Assembly (NCBI GenBank): GCA_964537055.1
Contig: CAZHYV010000001.1
Location: forward strand, 186,001 to 250,000
Direction of reading: 5' to 3'
From: CAZHYV01 sp964537055
GTDB taxonomy: Bacteria > Myxococcota_A > Polyangia > Palsa-1104 > JAEUJZ01
DNA length: 64,000 bases
Positions within the stretch are counted from its first letter, which is position 1, and the number at the start of each line of letters is the position of its first letter. The notes beneath the pieces were generated by a model. That model was not told where the DNA came from and made no database searches. It was given only the letters and a program-made list of their open reading frames with translations. Position numbers and translations under genes: made by a program. This document shows, piece after piece, positions 55,112-63,669 of the stretch.

Positions 55112-55495
55112 ATGGCATATAGCCCAAAAGTTATTGATCACTATGAAAATCCTCGAAACGTAGGTTCGATGGATAAACAAGATCCGAACGTAGGAACTGG
55201 CCTGGTGGGGGCTCCTGCTTGTGGTGATGTGATGAAGTTGCAGTTGCGCATCGAACAGGGTGTCATCCAAGACGCAAAATTTAAAACCTTTGGTTGTGGT
55301 TCTGCCATTGCCTCTTCTTCCTTAATTACAGAATGGGTCAAGGGAAAACGTGTTGAAGAGGCAGAAAGCATCAAGAATTCAGACATCGCAGAAGAGCTCA
55401 ACCTGCCTCCAGTAAAAATTCACTGCTCTGTACTGGCAGAGGATGCTATTAAGGCAGCCATTGCTGATTACCGCCAAAAGAACAAAATTGCTTAA
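55112..55495 (+). CDS. iscU: Fe-S cluster scaffold IscU
   Basis: IscU receives sulfur and iron and holds the nascent cluster. The three ligand Cys are C37 (GAPACGD), C62 (FGCGSA) and C105 (IHCSV). The LPPVK motif (98-102), which the chaperone HscA binds, is present. The 127 residues match the family. It follows iscS by 18 bases. Confidence 0.97.
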   Translation: MAYSPKVIDHYENPRNVGSMDKQDPNVGTGLVGAPACGDVMKLQLRIEQGVIQDAKFKTFGCGSAIASSSLITEWVKGKRVEEAESIKNSDIAEELNLPPVKIHCSVLAEDAIKAAIADYRQKNKIA

Positions 55496-55512
55496 ATGAA
55501 TTGGTGTTTCAT

Positions 55513-56058
55513 ATGAAGATGGCTGAAAACTATTTTACGTTATTAGGATTGCCTCTCCGTTTTCAGCTCTCCTTATCTGATTTGGAAGAGCGCTACCGTC
55601 GACTTAGTGAGCAGTGGCACCCAGACCGACAAGCATCCATGAACGCTTCTGACAGGACCCATATCCTATTGCGAGCTGCTGACCTAAACCAAGCTTACCA
55701 GACGATGAGGGACGATCTTAAAAGAGCGTCCTATCTACTTGAACTTTACAAAACCAAATTTGGCCAAGCCCAGACTGATTCTTCTTTCAGCGAGGACCCA
55801 GATTTCTTGAAGAGTGTTCTTGAATGGCAAGAGGCCATTGAAGAGGCTCGGGCTCTGCATGACGAGGAGAAAATGCAATATCTCTCGCAAGAAGCCCTGT
55901 TAGGAATCGGCAACGTGAAACAAGAGCTTACCTCTCTCTTTGAAAGAATGGAACAAGGAGAGCAGGATCTCATCCCTGCTGTGGAGCGATACCTCTCAAG
56001 GTTTCGTTTCTACCAACGGTTGGAAGCAAATTTATCCTCAGAAGAGAGTCGTTTATGA
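55513..56058 (+). CDS. hscB: Co-chaperone HscB
   Basis: HscB is the J-domain partner that brings IscU to HscA. The HPD motif is at 36-38 in SEQWHPDRQ. The C-terminal part is the helical HscB domain that binds IscU. I chose the ATG at 55513; an upstream start at 55501 would add four residues. The last four bases overlap the hscA start. Confidence 0.93.
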   Translation: MKMAENYFTLLGLPLRFQLSLSDLEERYRRLSEQWHPDRQASMNASDRTHILLRAADLNQAYQTMRDDLKRASYLLELYKTKFGQAQTDSSFSEDPDFLKSVLEWQEAIEEARALHDEEKMQYLSQEALLGIGNVKQELTSLFERMEQGEQDLIPAVERYLSRFRFYQRLEANLSSEESRL

Positions 56059-57983
56059 CACTCATGCAAATTGCTGAGCCTGGGGAGTCTTCTGGAAAAG
56101 ACAAATGCAAAAAACGGGTGATTGGAATTGACCTGGGAACAACCCATTCTTTGGTTGCGTATGTAAAGGACGGGAAGGCGGTCTGTCTGGCCGATGATCA
56201 GGGAGAGGTGCTTCTGCCCTCGGTTGTTCATTATTCAAAGACTGGGGTTGCTTTGGTAGGCCAGCGTGCGCTCGAAGAAGCAGGTCTTGCATCGAAAGAA
56301 ACAGGCCCTACTTTCAGTTCCATCAAGCGTTTTATGGGGAAGACGCGCAAGGACATCCCAGAAGAGGCCTTACGTCTCTATGAGGTGGTAAGTACAGAAG
56401 AGGATAAAGTGTTGCGCATGAAAATTCATGGGCAGGCGGGGCAAAGTCGTACGGTGACCCCCGTGGAAATTAGCGCAGAGATTTTGCGGACTTTGAAGGA
56501 GAGAGCAGAGGCGGCTTTGGGGGGAGAAATTGATGGAGCAGTGATTACAGTGCCTGCTTACTTCGATGAAGCCCAAAGGCAGGCGACAAAAGATGCCGGC
56601 CGGATTGCGGGCTTGCCCGTGTTGCGTCTCTTGAATGAGCCTACAGCAGCGGCCCTTGCCTATGGGCTTGATCGAAGATCCCAGGGACGCTTTGCCGTGT
56701 ATGACTTGGGTGGTGGAACCTTTGACACGTCCATCCTCGAGCTGAAAGAGGGCATCTTTACTGTGCTTTCGACGGCCGGCGATACGGCGCTTGGGGGCGA
56801 CGACATGGACATGGCGCTTGCCCACATGTTTTTGAGAAAGCATCCTGCCGGAGAAAAAATCGCTCACGAGATGAAGGAAACCCCGTTGCTCTTGAGAAAG
56901 CTCCTTGCTTTAGCGAAGCAGGTAAAACATTTCCTGACCATACAGGAGGAGGTCTTTTCCATATCCCTCGAGGGGATACCTGAACATGTGTCCCTTAGCA
57001 GAAGAGAATTTGAAGAAGCAATTTCGGAACTCCTAGAACGAACAAGCCGTTGCTGCCTTCGTGCTCTTAAAGACGCTGAGCTAAAGCCCACCGACTTGGA
57101 CGGGGTTATCCTTGTGGGAGGCGCGACTCGCGTTCCTGCGGTACGTAAGCATGTGGAAAAATTATTCCTCAAGGAGCCCTTGAGCGACGTGGACCCCGAT
57201 CAGGTGGTTGCTTTGGGTGCAGCGATTCAAGCAGATGTGATTGCAAACCAACGACAAGACGTGCTTCTCATCGATGTCACGCCGCTTTCCCTGGGTTTGG
57301 TTTTAATGGGGGACATTGTAGAAAAGATTATTCCCCGAAACAGCCGAATTCCCACGGCCGCGCGTCAAAAATTTACGACCTATGCAGACGGACAAACGGG
57401 CTTCGATCTGCACGTGGTCCAGGGTGAGCGAGAAACCTCTTCAGGCTGCCGTTCATTAGCTAGGTTTCAGCTGCAGGGGATTCCGAGGATGGCTGCGGGC
57501 ATGGCTCAGCTAGAGGTCACCTTTTTAGTGGACGAGAATGGTCTTTTGCATGTGAGTGCTAAAGAGTTGCTCTCTGGCAAGGAAGCCCATGTTGAGGTTG
57601 TTCCCTCGTATGGGCTAGAAGAACAGGAGATTGAGCGGATGCTCTTAGATAGCTACGAACATGCAGAGGAAGACGTCAGACTGCGTCAACTTGCTGAAAT
57701 TCGTGTTGAGGCAGGCAGAGTTCTAGAGGCACTAAAAAAGGCTCTTGCCACGGATGTAGCCCTCGTAACAGACGAAGAAAAGAATGCCCTTGGGCAAACG
57801 ATGGTAAAGCTCGAAGAAGCTATTCGTGGTACCGATGGGGAAACAATCCGTACTTGTCTTGAGAAACTTGAGCGAGAAAGTCAGCCTTTTATGGAGAGGC
57901 GGGTCAACCAACTGATGAGCGAGACCGTCGCCGGAAAATCTATCAATACCGTTTTGTCTGAAATGCAAAAAGAATCAAGATAG
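56055..57983 (+). CDS. hscA: Hsp70-type chaperone HscA
   Basis: HscA releases clusters from IscU with ATP. The nucleotide-binding domain has GIDLGTTHSLVAYV, DLGGGTFDTSIL and VGGATRVPAVR. The substrate domain begins DVTPLSLGLVLMGDIV. At 642 residues it is close to the usual 610-620 plus a short N-terminal extension. It is translationally coupled to hscB. Confidence 0.95.
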   Translation: MTLMQIAEPGESSGKDKCKKRVIGIDLGTTHSLVAYVKDGKAVCLADDQGEVLLPSVVHYSKTGVALVGQRALEEAGLASKETGPTFSSIKRFMGKTRKDIPEEALRLYEVVSTEEDKVLRMKIHGQAGQSRTVTPVEISAEILRTLKERAEAALGGEIDGAVITVPAYFDEAQRQATKDAGRIAGLPVLRLLNEPTAAALAYGLDRRSQGRFAVYDLGGGTFDTSILELKEGIFTVLSTAGDTALGGDDMDMALAHMFLRKHPAGEKIAHEMKETPLLLRKLLALAKQVKHFLTIQEEVFSISLEGIPEHVSLSRREFEEAISELLERTSRCCLRALKDAELKPTDLDGVILVGGATRVPAVRKHVEKLFLKEPLSDVDPDQVVALGAAIQADVIANQRQDVLLIDVTPLSLGLVLMGDIVEKIIPRNSRIPTAARQKFTTYADGQTGFDLHVVQGERETSSGCRSLARFQLQGIPRMAAGMAQLEVTFLVDENGLLHVSAKELLSGKEAHVEVVPSYGLEEQEIERMLLDSYEHAEEDVRLRQLAEIRVEAGRVLEALKKALATDVALVTDEEKNALGQTMVKLEEAIRGTDGETIRTCLEKLERESQPFMERRVNQLMSETVAGKSINTVLSEMQKESR

Positions 57984-58000
57984 AAAGCAAGGACCAGAGA

Positions 58001-58342
58001 ATGCCCAAGGTTACCTTTTTAAATGATCAAAGAAAAACGATAGAAGTCCCTTCGGGAACCACCTTGCTTGAAGCGGCGAAGGAAGCCCATGCTCAGGTCG
58101 GGTATGCTTGTGGTGGAGTCTGTGCTTGTTCCACTTGCCATATCTACGTAAAAAAAGGACTCCGCTCGTTAAGCCCAATGGAAGAACGTGAGGAGGATAT
58201 CCTGGACAAGGCATTTGATGTTCGTTCAGATTCAAGGCTGAGTTGCCAGTGTATGATCAGTCAAGAGGATATCGAGGTTGAGATTACCAAAGAAAGCCGG
58301 CAAGCTTACTTTGACGAACATCCAGAAGAGAGGAGAAAGTAG
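58001..58342 (+). CDS. fdx: [2Fe-2S] ferredoxin of the isc operon
   Basis: This adrenodoxin-type ferredoxin supplies electrons for cluster assembly. The Cys pattern C37, C43 and C46 in CGGVCACSTCHIYV, with C82 in RLSCQCMIS, provides the cluster ligands. 113 residues. It is the last gene of the operon; a hairpin overlaps its 3' end. Confidence 0.95.
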   Translation: MPKVTFLNDQRKTIEVPSGTTLLEAAKEAHAQVGYACGGVCACSTCHIYVKKGLRSLSPMEEREEDILDKAFDVRSDSRLSCQCMISQEDIEVEITKESRQAYFDEHPEERRK

Positions 58343-58348
58343 GAGAAC

Positions 58349-58365
58349 CTCACTTTATAAGTGAG
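58349..58365. terminator. Possible bidirectional terminator between fdx and the facing gene
   Basis: CTCACTT (58349-58355) and AAGTGAG (58359-58365) form a perfect 7-bp stem with loop TAT, overlapping the stop codon of the minus-strand gene. There is no T-run. Confidence 0.4.
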
Positions 58366-58651
58366 CAGGTGCGTCACTGGCGGGAAAAGATGCTTTTGAG
58401 CTATGTTCCACAAGGTCCTTGGGCGCATACCCTTTGAGTGCTTTTGCCAAAAACGGCTTCAACCGCTCGGCTCGCTGTTTTTCTGCAAGGGCGATTTCTT
58501 GAAAAAACGCGGACAATTCTTTTTCACCCATGTGTTCTGCATCCTTCATGTATTTTTCACAAGCTTGCGATGCATTGAGCGAGTGGTATAGCAAGCTGAC
58601 GAGGTTAAAGGTCAGATCAGGGGTTCCAGTTATCTGCTCACCATGATTCAT
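58355..58651 (-). CDS. Small ferritin-like helical protein
   Basis: The 98 residues are mostly helical, with the pattern LYHSLNASQACEKYMKDAEHMG and then ELSAFFQEIALAEKQRAERL, which resembles the short ferritin-like (rubrerythrin-style) proteins found in many bacteria. The Glu/His/Asp residues expected for a di-iron site are only partly present, so metal binding is a guess. AAGGAGG lies four bases before the ATG. It is convergent with the isc operon and carries the same promoter sequence motif. Confidence 0.6.
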   Translation of the reverse strand: MNHGEQITGTPDLTFNLVSLLYHSLNASQACEKYMKDAEHMGEKELSAFFQEIALAEKQRAERLKPFLAKALKGYAPKDLVEHSSKASFPASDAPAHL

Positions 58652-58668
58652 AGCTCCTCCTTATCGTT

Positions 58669-58698
58669 ATCATAACGTAAGCTAGGGTTGTAATGTAA
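58669..58698 (-). promoter_or_regulatory. Likely promoter of the ferritin-like gene with motif in the spacer
   Basis: On the minus strand TTACAT (58698-58693) and TATGAT (58674-58669) are 18 bases apart. The 16-base sequence shared with the isc leader occupies the spacer (58675-58690). A palindrome CGTTAT-C-ATAACG covers the -10 element (58665-58677). Confidence 0.45.
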
Positions 58699-58771
58699 TT
58701 CCTCCTGAATGGTCGTGCCACAAAGAATGGAGTAAAATTGGTTTTGGGAGAAAAAAGAAGAGGAAAAAGAA

Positions 58772-58810
58772 CAGCTTGGCTGAAATTTGAGCGTACATCA
58801 AACCAAGCTG
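58772..58810 (-). terminator. Rho-independent terminator of the M2 peptidase gene
   Basis: CAGCTTGG (58772-58779) and CCAAGCTG (58803-58810) form a perfect 8-bp stem with a 23-base loop. On the minus strand it is followed by TTCTTTTTCC, close to the stop at 58824. Confidence 0.6.
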
Positions 58811-58823
58811 CTCTCAAGAGGAG

Positions 58824-60944
58824 TTACCAGCCGCAGGTTTGCCCTTTGTTCTGCTCATCCAGCCATTCAATCAGTGGATGATAAAACTCGAGCAAAGCCT
58901 GTGCATCCATCTTCGTTTCTCCAGAGATTGCCTTCAAGGCCTCTGGCCAAGGTTTGCTAGAGCCCATGGCAAGCATTTCCTGGAGCTTCTTACCGGCTTC
59001 CTTGCTTCCGTAAATAGAGCATTTGTGGAGAGGTCCATCATACCCAGCGGCTTTACAGAGAGCTTTGTGAAACTGGAATTGTAAGATCCGCGCTAGGAAA
59101 TACCGCATGTAAGGAACGTTCGCAGGTACGTGGTATTTTGCACCTGGGTCAAAATCTTCCTCTGTACGTGCTACAGGGGGGGCGATCCCTTGGTACTTGG
59201 CGCGAAGAGCCCACCAAGCTTGGTTGTAATTCTCGGGCTTAATCTTGCCTGAAAATACACCCCAGCGCCATTGGTCGATGATCTTTCCAAAAGGTAGAAA
59301 AGCCACTCGTGAAAGGGCATCTTTGAGAAGCTGCCTAATTTCGAGCTCGGGATTGGATTCGGGTGCTTTCGCCAAAAGACCAATCTTTACTAAGTATTCT
59401 GGGGTAATTGAAAAGGTGATCGCATCTCCTACAGCCTCATGGAAGCCATCGTGTGCACTATTTTGGAAAATGGGAGAAAGATGATTGTAAGCGAGGAAGT
59501 AATAATCATGACCCAGTTCGTGGTGGATGGTGTGGAACACTTCTTCGGTAGGTTCAATGCACATCTTTAAGACGACGTCCCCATTAAGACCTAGGTCATC
59601 GGCGCTTGCATGACATTGCACTTTTCGGTCTCTGGGTTTGATAAGCATAGAACGTTCCCAGAACGTTTCTGGAAGCTTTCCAAGACCCAGCGAATCAAAG
59701 AAGCCTTCTCCCAAGCCAGCGACAAGGCGTGCCATTTTCATACGTTCCTCCTGAATCTGGTCTGCCTTTTTCATCAAATCTTGTTTCGGATCTCCCTTAG
59801 GCTTTGAAGCAACTTTAGCTGGTGCTACTTTAGTCGGTTTTCCAGCAGGTGCCCCTTGGGGAGCCGCTTCCTCTTTTAATTTTTTGTCTACCCAAGCCTG
59901 TAAAAGGACGGAAATATCTAAGGCATCACTACCTGTGCCTTTGGGTGCCACGATAGGGTAAATCTGGCCCCACTCTTGTGACCATAAGTTCCCAAGAAGA
60001 TGTGCAGGAATCAGCCCACTATTTGGTACCTTATCCGCCCCGTAATGGTTTGATAATTTATTGCGTACGTAACAATGGAGGCTTTTATACAAAGGTTCTA
60101 CCTGAGCCCACAGACGCTCCGCCTCTTTTTCGAACTCCTCTGGAGACATGTCATAATTTGCACGCCAGAAATCCCCTAAATCTTTGTAATGGATGTCGTG
60201 AGCACCCTGGTTGGCCAGCTCAACAAATTTTGTGTAGGGCTCTTTCAACTTCCTCGCTTGGTTGTGCCATCCAACCCAGGTATCCAGCAGGACATCCTGT
60301 TTCTCTTTGGTCATGTATTCTTTCGATCCAATTCGAGCACTTGCTTCCTTTTGGCCTAAGCAAGTTCCATCGGGTAGGCAGTATAGAATTTTTCCATAAC
60401 CTGCGGTAAGCCCGGTGGTGACAGCGGCTAGCTCTTTTTGCTTTTGCTCATCAAAGGGGCTGGCAACCGGAGTTTGTAGAAGAACGAGCAGTTCGAGCTT
60501 TCTCTTCGTTTCTTCGGGCAATCTTAGGTCTGTATTCTGCAAAAAAGAAACAGCTTGAGGTGTTATCTGAGAAAGATAGGCCATTAGCATTTCGTTGGCA
60601 TGAGCACTAATTTGCTCATTATTATCGTTAATGTTTGTTTGCATTGCAAACTCAGTTCGAGCTCTGAGAGAAAAAAGCTCTTTCAGCTTAGGTTCAGCCT
60701 TTTTAAGAAATGCATCTACATCAGCTAACGTAACCTTTGGTTTTGAAGGCGCTACATTAGCCGAGGGATCCGGTGGATTCGTGTTTGCAGCGGGCAAAGT
60801 GGTCGCTGTTGAATTGGTAGGATTAGAAGCCGTTGGTTTTGCAGGGACCTCGGGTGCTGTAGGTTTCTGGTCAGGGCATCCTGAAAGAGCTCCCGCCATA
60901 AGGACTATATACCCTAAAGATCGGAAAGAATGTATCAGTTTCAT
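58824..60944 (-). CDS. M2 (ACE-like) zinc peptidase, predicted lipoprotein
   Basis: The zinc motif HExxH is at 475-479 (HELGH), with the third ligand E503 24 residues later, the spacing of angiotensin-converting enzyme. These enzymes remove dipeptides from peptide C-termini. The N-terminus is a signal peptide with lipobox SGC, then a Pro/Ala/Asn-rich linker. A Pro/Ala/Lys-rich insertion (about 360-385) interrupts the catalytic domain. 706 residues. It is probably anchored in the envelope. It stands alone with its own terminator. Confidence 0.88.
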   Translation of the reverse strand: MKLIHSFRSLGYIVLMAGALSGCPDQKPTAPEVPAKPTASNPTNSTATTLPAANTNPPDPSANVAPSKPKVTLADVDAFLKKAEPKLKELFSLRARTEFAMQTNINDNNEQISAHANEMLMAYLSQITPQAVSFLQNTDLRLPEETKRKLELLVLLQTPVASPFDEQKQKELAAVTTGLTAGYGKILYCLPDGTCLGQKEASARIGSKEYMTKEKQDVLLDTWVGWHNQARKLKEPYTKFVELANQGAHDIHYKDLGDFWRANYDMSPEEFEKEAERLWAQVEPLYKSLHCYVRNKLSNHYGADKVPNSGLIPAHLLGNLWSQEWGQIYPIVAPKGTGSDALDISVLLQAWVDKKLKEEAAPQGAPAGKPTKVAPAKVASKPKGDPKQDLMKKADQIQEERMKMARLVAGLGEGFFDSLGLGKLPETFWERSMLIKPRDRKVQCHASADDLGLNGDVVLKMCIEPTEEVFHTIHHELGHDYYFLAYNHLSPIFQNSAHDGFHEAVGDAITFSITPEYLVKIGLLAKAPESNPELEIRQLLKDALSRVAFLPFGKIIDQWRWGVFSGKIKPENYNQAWWALRAKYQGIAPPVARTEEDFDPGAKYHVPANVPYMRYFLARILQFQFHKALCKAAGYDGPLHKCSIYGSKEAGKKLQEMLAMGSSKPWPEALKAISGETKMDAQALLEFYHPLIEWLDEQNKGQTCGW

Positions 60945-61021
60945 TGTAATCTCCTAGAAGTAATTCGGATAAAAAACCTAGCGCAAGCAAAAAGTTGTGT
61001 CACCAAAAATCCGAAGGGGCT

Positions 61022-61630
61022 TTACTTTTGAGCAAACTTTGCACATTCAGCTACAACCTCATCTATAGATAAATAAGTTGTATCTATCTTAATTTGTGCA
61101 AAAGAGTAAGCCAAAAGTCGGTTTTCAAATAGAGATTTTAGGTTCCCAATGTTATGACTTGAGCCGATATCACGAAGAAGTGGCCGCTTAGCATAGTTAG
61201 GATTCTTAGCAAGCCGTTTTAGAATAACTGAAAATTCAGCATATAAGTAAACTACGTCGCCAGTGCTTTTCATTAGAGATCGGTTTTCTTCCCGTAAAGA
61301 AGCGCCTCCTCCAGTTGCAATGATGGCATTATGTTGAGATGCCTCTTTAAGGGCTTCCGTCTCCTTCAGGCGGAATATTTCTTCGCCTTGGGCAAATAAA
61401 TGCTCAACCGGTTTTTGGAACATTGCTTCAATCAGTAAATCTAAATCAATAAAGGGCCGACGAAGTCTTTTTGCCAGTAAGGCTCCTACAGTGCTTTTCC
61501 CAACACCCATAAACCCAACCAGAAAGAGGGGCCTAGATGTAAGCTGTTTTAAAAACGGTCTGGTAGCATTCACAGAGAGAGTAGGTTTAAGAGGGAATGG
61601 ATGGGCAGGTTTACAGGGAAAACCACACAC
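61022..61630 (-). CDS. aroK: Shikimate kinase
   Basis: AroK phosphorylates shikimate in the chorismate pathway. The P-loop is GFMGVGKST (39-47), the shikimate-binding DLDLLIE follows, and TGGGAS is the later substrate loop. At 202 residues it is about 30 longer than usual because of an N-terminal extension; an internal start cannot be excluded. Its first 20 bases overlap the upstream membrane gene. Confidence 0.95.
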   Translation of the reverse strand: MCGFPCKPAHPFPLKPTLSVNATRPFLKQLTSRPLFLVGFMGVGKSTVGALLAKRLRRPFIDLDLLIEAMFQKPVEHLFAQGEEIFRLKETEALKEASQHNAIIATGGGASLREENRSLMKSTGDVVYLYAEFSVILKRLAKNPNYAKRPLLRDIGSSHNIGNLKSLFENRLLAYSFAQIKIDTTYLSIDEVVAECAKFAQK

Positions 61631-62069
61631 AGAACTGTTCAGGGGTTACGACGTATAAAAGGGTGTGAAAAAGTCCAAGTGCCAAAGCTGCGTATCCTAG
61701 CGTGGTTTGGTAGGAGAGAAGCTTCTTGTGAAGCAATTCAAGCTCAAGCCTCTTCTCTTCAGAGAGAGGATCGGTAAAAAACGAAGACAAGGTGGGGTAG
61801 GCTAGGAGTGCTCCCGCAGCCATGCATACGAGGCTGGCCGAGACTGTCGCCATATATACAAAGGGGATGAGGGGAAACAAGCCTATCTCAGATAAAGTTC
61901 GCAGGAAAAGAATCGATCCATACCCCATTCCTGCGATCCCGATATATCCACGAAAAGGAGAAACTGCCTCAAGTGCGATCCGTAAGCTAGGTCGGTATTT
62001 CGAGATTTCCTCCGTTGCACACATGGCACCGAGCAGTAGTAAAATCAAACATCCAAGTAAGCTTAGCAT
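61611..62069 (-). CDS. Small membrane protein, unknown function
   Basis: The 152 residues hold four hydrophobic helices (MLSLLGCLILLLLGAMC, GYIGIAGMGYGSILFL, FVYMATVSASLVCMAAGALL, TLGYAALALGLFHTLLYVV). I recognise no family. It overlaps aroK by 20 bases and may be translated with it. Confidence 0.65.
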   Translation of the reverse strand: MLSLLGCLILLLLGAMCATEEISKYRPSLRIALEAVSPFRGYIGIAGMGYGSILFLRTLSEIGLFPLIPFVYMATVSASLVCMAAGALLAYPTLSSFFTDPLSEEKRLELELLHKKLLSYQTTLGYAALALGLFHTLLYVVTPEQFCVWFSL

Positions 62070-62187
62070 TTTTGTCTCCCAAGATGGAATATGTCCTTCT
62101 TGACGCTAATGTAAACAAAGATAAAAAAATTGAAAAGAGAAAAGAATGACCTTTGTAACGTGGGGGATGGTAGAGCAAAGAGTGAAT

Positions 62188-63414
62188 CTAAAATCTATCT
62201 CGGAACCAAGCTGCCAATCGTCTCCAGATGGTCTTTTTATCTGCCTCTCGGGCACTAGGGAAGTACATCCCTTCTTGCTGACGAGCACCATACAGCACAA
62301 GTCCCACCCCGGTGGCATAGATAGGGGACTGTACAACTTCGGTGAGCCCTCCAATGCCCTCAGGAACTCCTCTACGAACCGGCATTCCTAAAATGATCTC
62401 AGCTAGCTCAGGAAGCCCTTGCAAAATTGTACTTCCCCCTGTAACGACCAACCCTGATGCTAATGACTCCGTCATCCCAGATTTCTGGATCTCTCGTTTG
62501 ACCAATTCAAAGATCTCACTTACGCGAGGATTGAGGATATCGCAGACATAGTGACGGGGCAGGGTGCGTGGGGAGCGTCCACCAACCGAGGGGACCTCGA
62601 TGGTTTCGTTAGGTTCTAGTAGCTCAGCGAGAGCACAGCCATATTTTCGCTTGATCCGTTCTGCTTCCGCAAGAGGCGTTCTAAGACCAATCGCCAGGTC
62701 GTTAGTGAGCTGATTTCCTCCCACCGGCAACACGGCTGTATACACTACGGCTCCCTCATGAAACAGGATGAGATCGCTTGTTCCCCCACCAATATCCAAA
62801 AGAGCGACGCCTAGCTCTTTCTCCTCGGGTTGCAGTACAGCTTCGGCACTCGCTAGAGGCTCAAGGACAATATCAGCCACTTGCAAATCGCAGCGGGTAC
62901 AGCATTTGACGATGTTCTGCACAGAAGTGACCCCTGCGGTCACAATATGAACTTTGGCTTCTAGGCGCACCCCTGCCATTCCAATTGGATCTCGGATGCC
63001 ATCCTGATCGTCAATGCAGTATTCCTGAGGCACCACATGAATAATCTCACGGTCTTGAGGGATGTTGATCGCTTTCGACGCCTCTAAGACTCGCTCGATG
63101 TCTGGAGGACGGACTTCTCGATCTTTTAAGGCAACCATCCCCCCGGAATTAACGGCTTTAATGTGTGATCCTGCAATCCCAGCGTACACCGAAGTAATCT
63201 GTACACCTGCCATATGCTCTGCTTCTTCTACAGCTTTTTGGATCGATTGAACCGTTGAGTCAATGTTAACAACCACACCTTTTTTCAAGCCATAAGAAGG
63301 GTGGGTCCCAAGACCGATAATGTTAATTTTCTGGTCGGTGACTTCACCCACCAAACAAGCGATTTTGGTAGTTCCGATATCCAATCCGACGATAATTTCT
63401 TCCTGCTTTGCCAT
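62188..63414 (-). CDS. ftsA: Cell division protein FtsA
   Basis: FtsA is the actin-like membrane anchor of the Z ring. The start GLDIGTTKIACLVGEV and the nucleotide motif LLDIGGGTSDLILF are clear, and VTGGSTILQGLPELAEIILG is the later phosphate motif. The C-terminus ends WRRLAAWFRDRF, an amphipathic membrane-targeting helix. The ATG at 63414 has GGAAG upstream; a start at 63453 would add 13 residues. Neither ftsZ nor ftsQ flanks it, unlike the usual division cluster. Confidence 0.95.
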   Translation of the reverse strand: MAKQEEIIVGLDIGTTKIACLVGEVTDQKINIIGLGTHPSYGLKKGVVVNIDSTVQSIQKAVEEAEHMAGVQITSVYAGIAGSHIKAVNSGGMVALKDREVRPPDIERVLEASKAINIPQDREIIHVVPQEYCIDDQDGIRDPIGMAGVRLEAKVHIVTAGVTSVQNIVKCCTRCDLQVADIVLEPLASAEAVLQPEEKELGVALLDIGGGTSDLILFHEGAVVYTAVLPVGGNQLTNDLAIGLRTPLAEAERIKRKYGCALAELLEPNETIEVPSVGGRSPRTLPRHYVCDILNPRVSEIFELVKREIQKSGMTESLASGLVVTGGSTILQGLPELAEIILGMPVRRGVPEGIGGLTEVVQSPIYATGVGLVLYGARQQEGMYFPSAREADKKTIWRRLAAWFRDRF

Positions 63415-63669
63415 GATTCTTCCGCGGTTGTTCTTGATCGGTCTAGCTTGCATAAAATGAAAAGAAATTTCCAGTTTTTCTTCGCCGTTTTTTAATTTAT
63501 AAATTGTTCAGTTTTCAGCCGACCTTCGTAGCTTTCAGGTTACCCCTCCACGCAGGCATGCGTTTAAGGTCCTACCAGCCTCCTTTAAAGGTTAGCACTG
63601 GAAGAGAAGAGAAAATTTTGGTACAACCAGGTTGAAAAAGAGGCTTAAGAGAGAAGAAAAGGTACAAGT

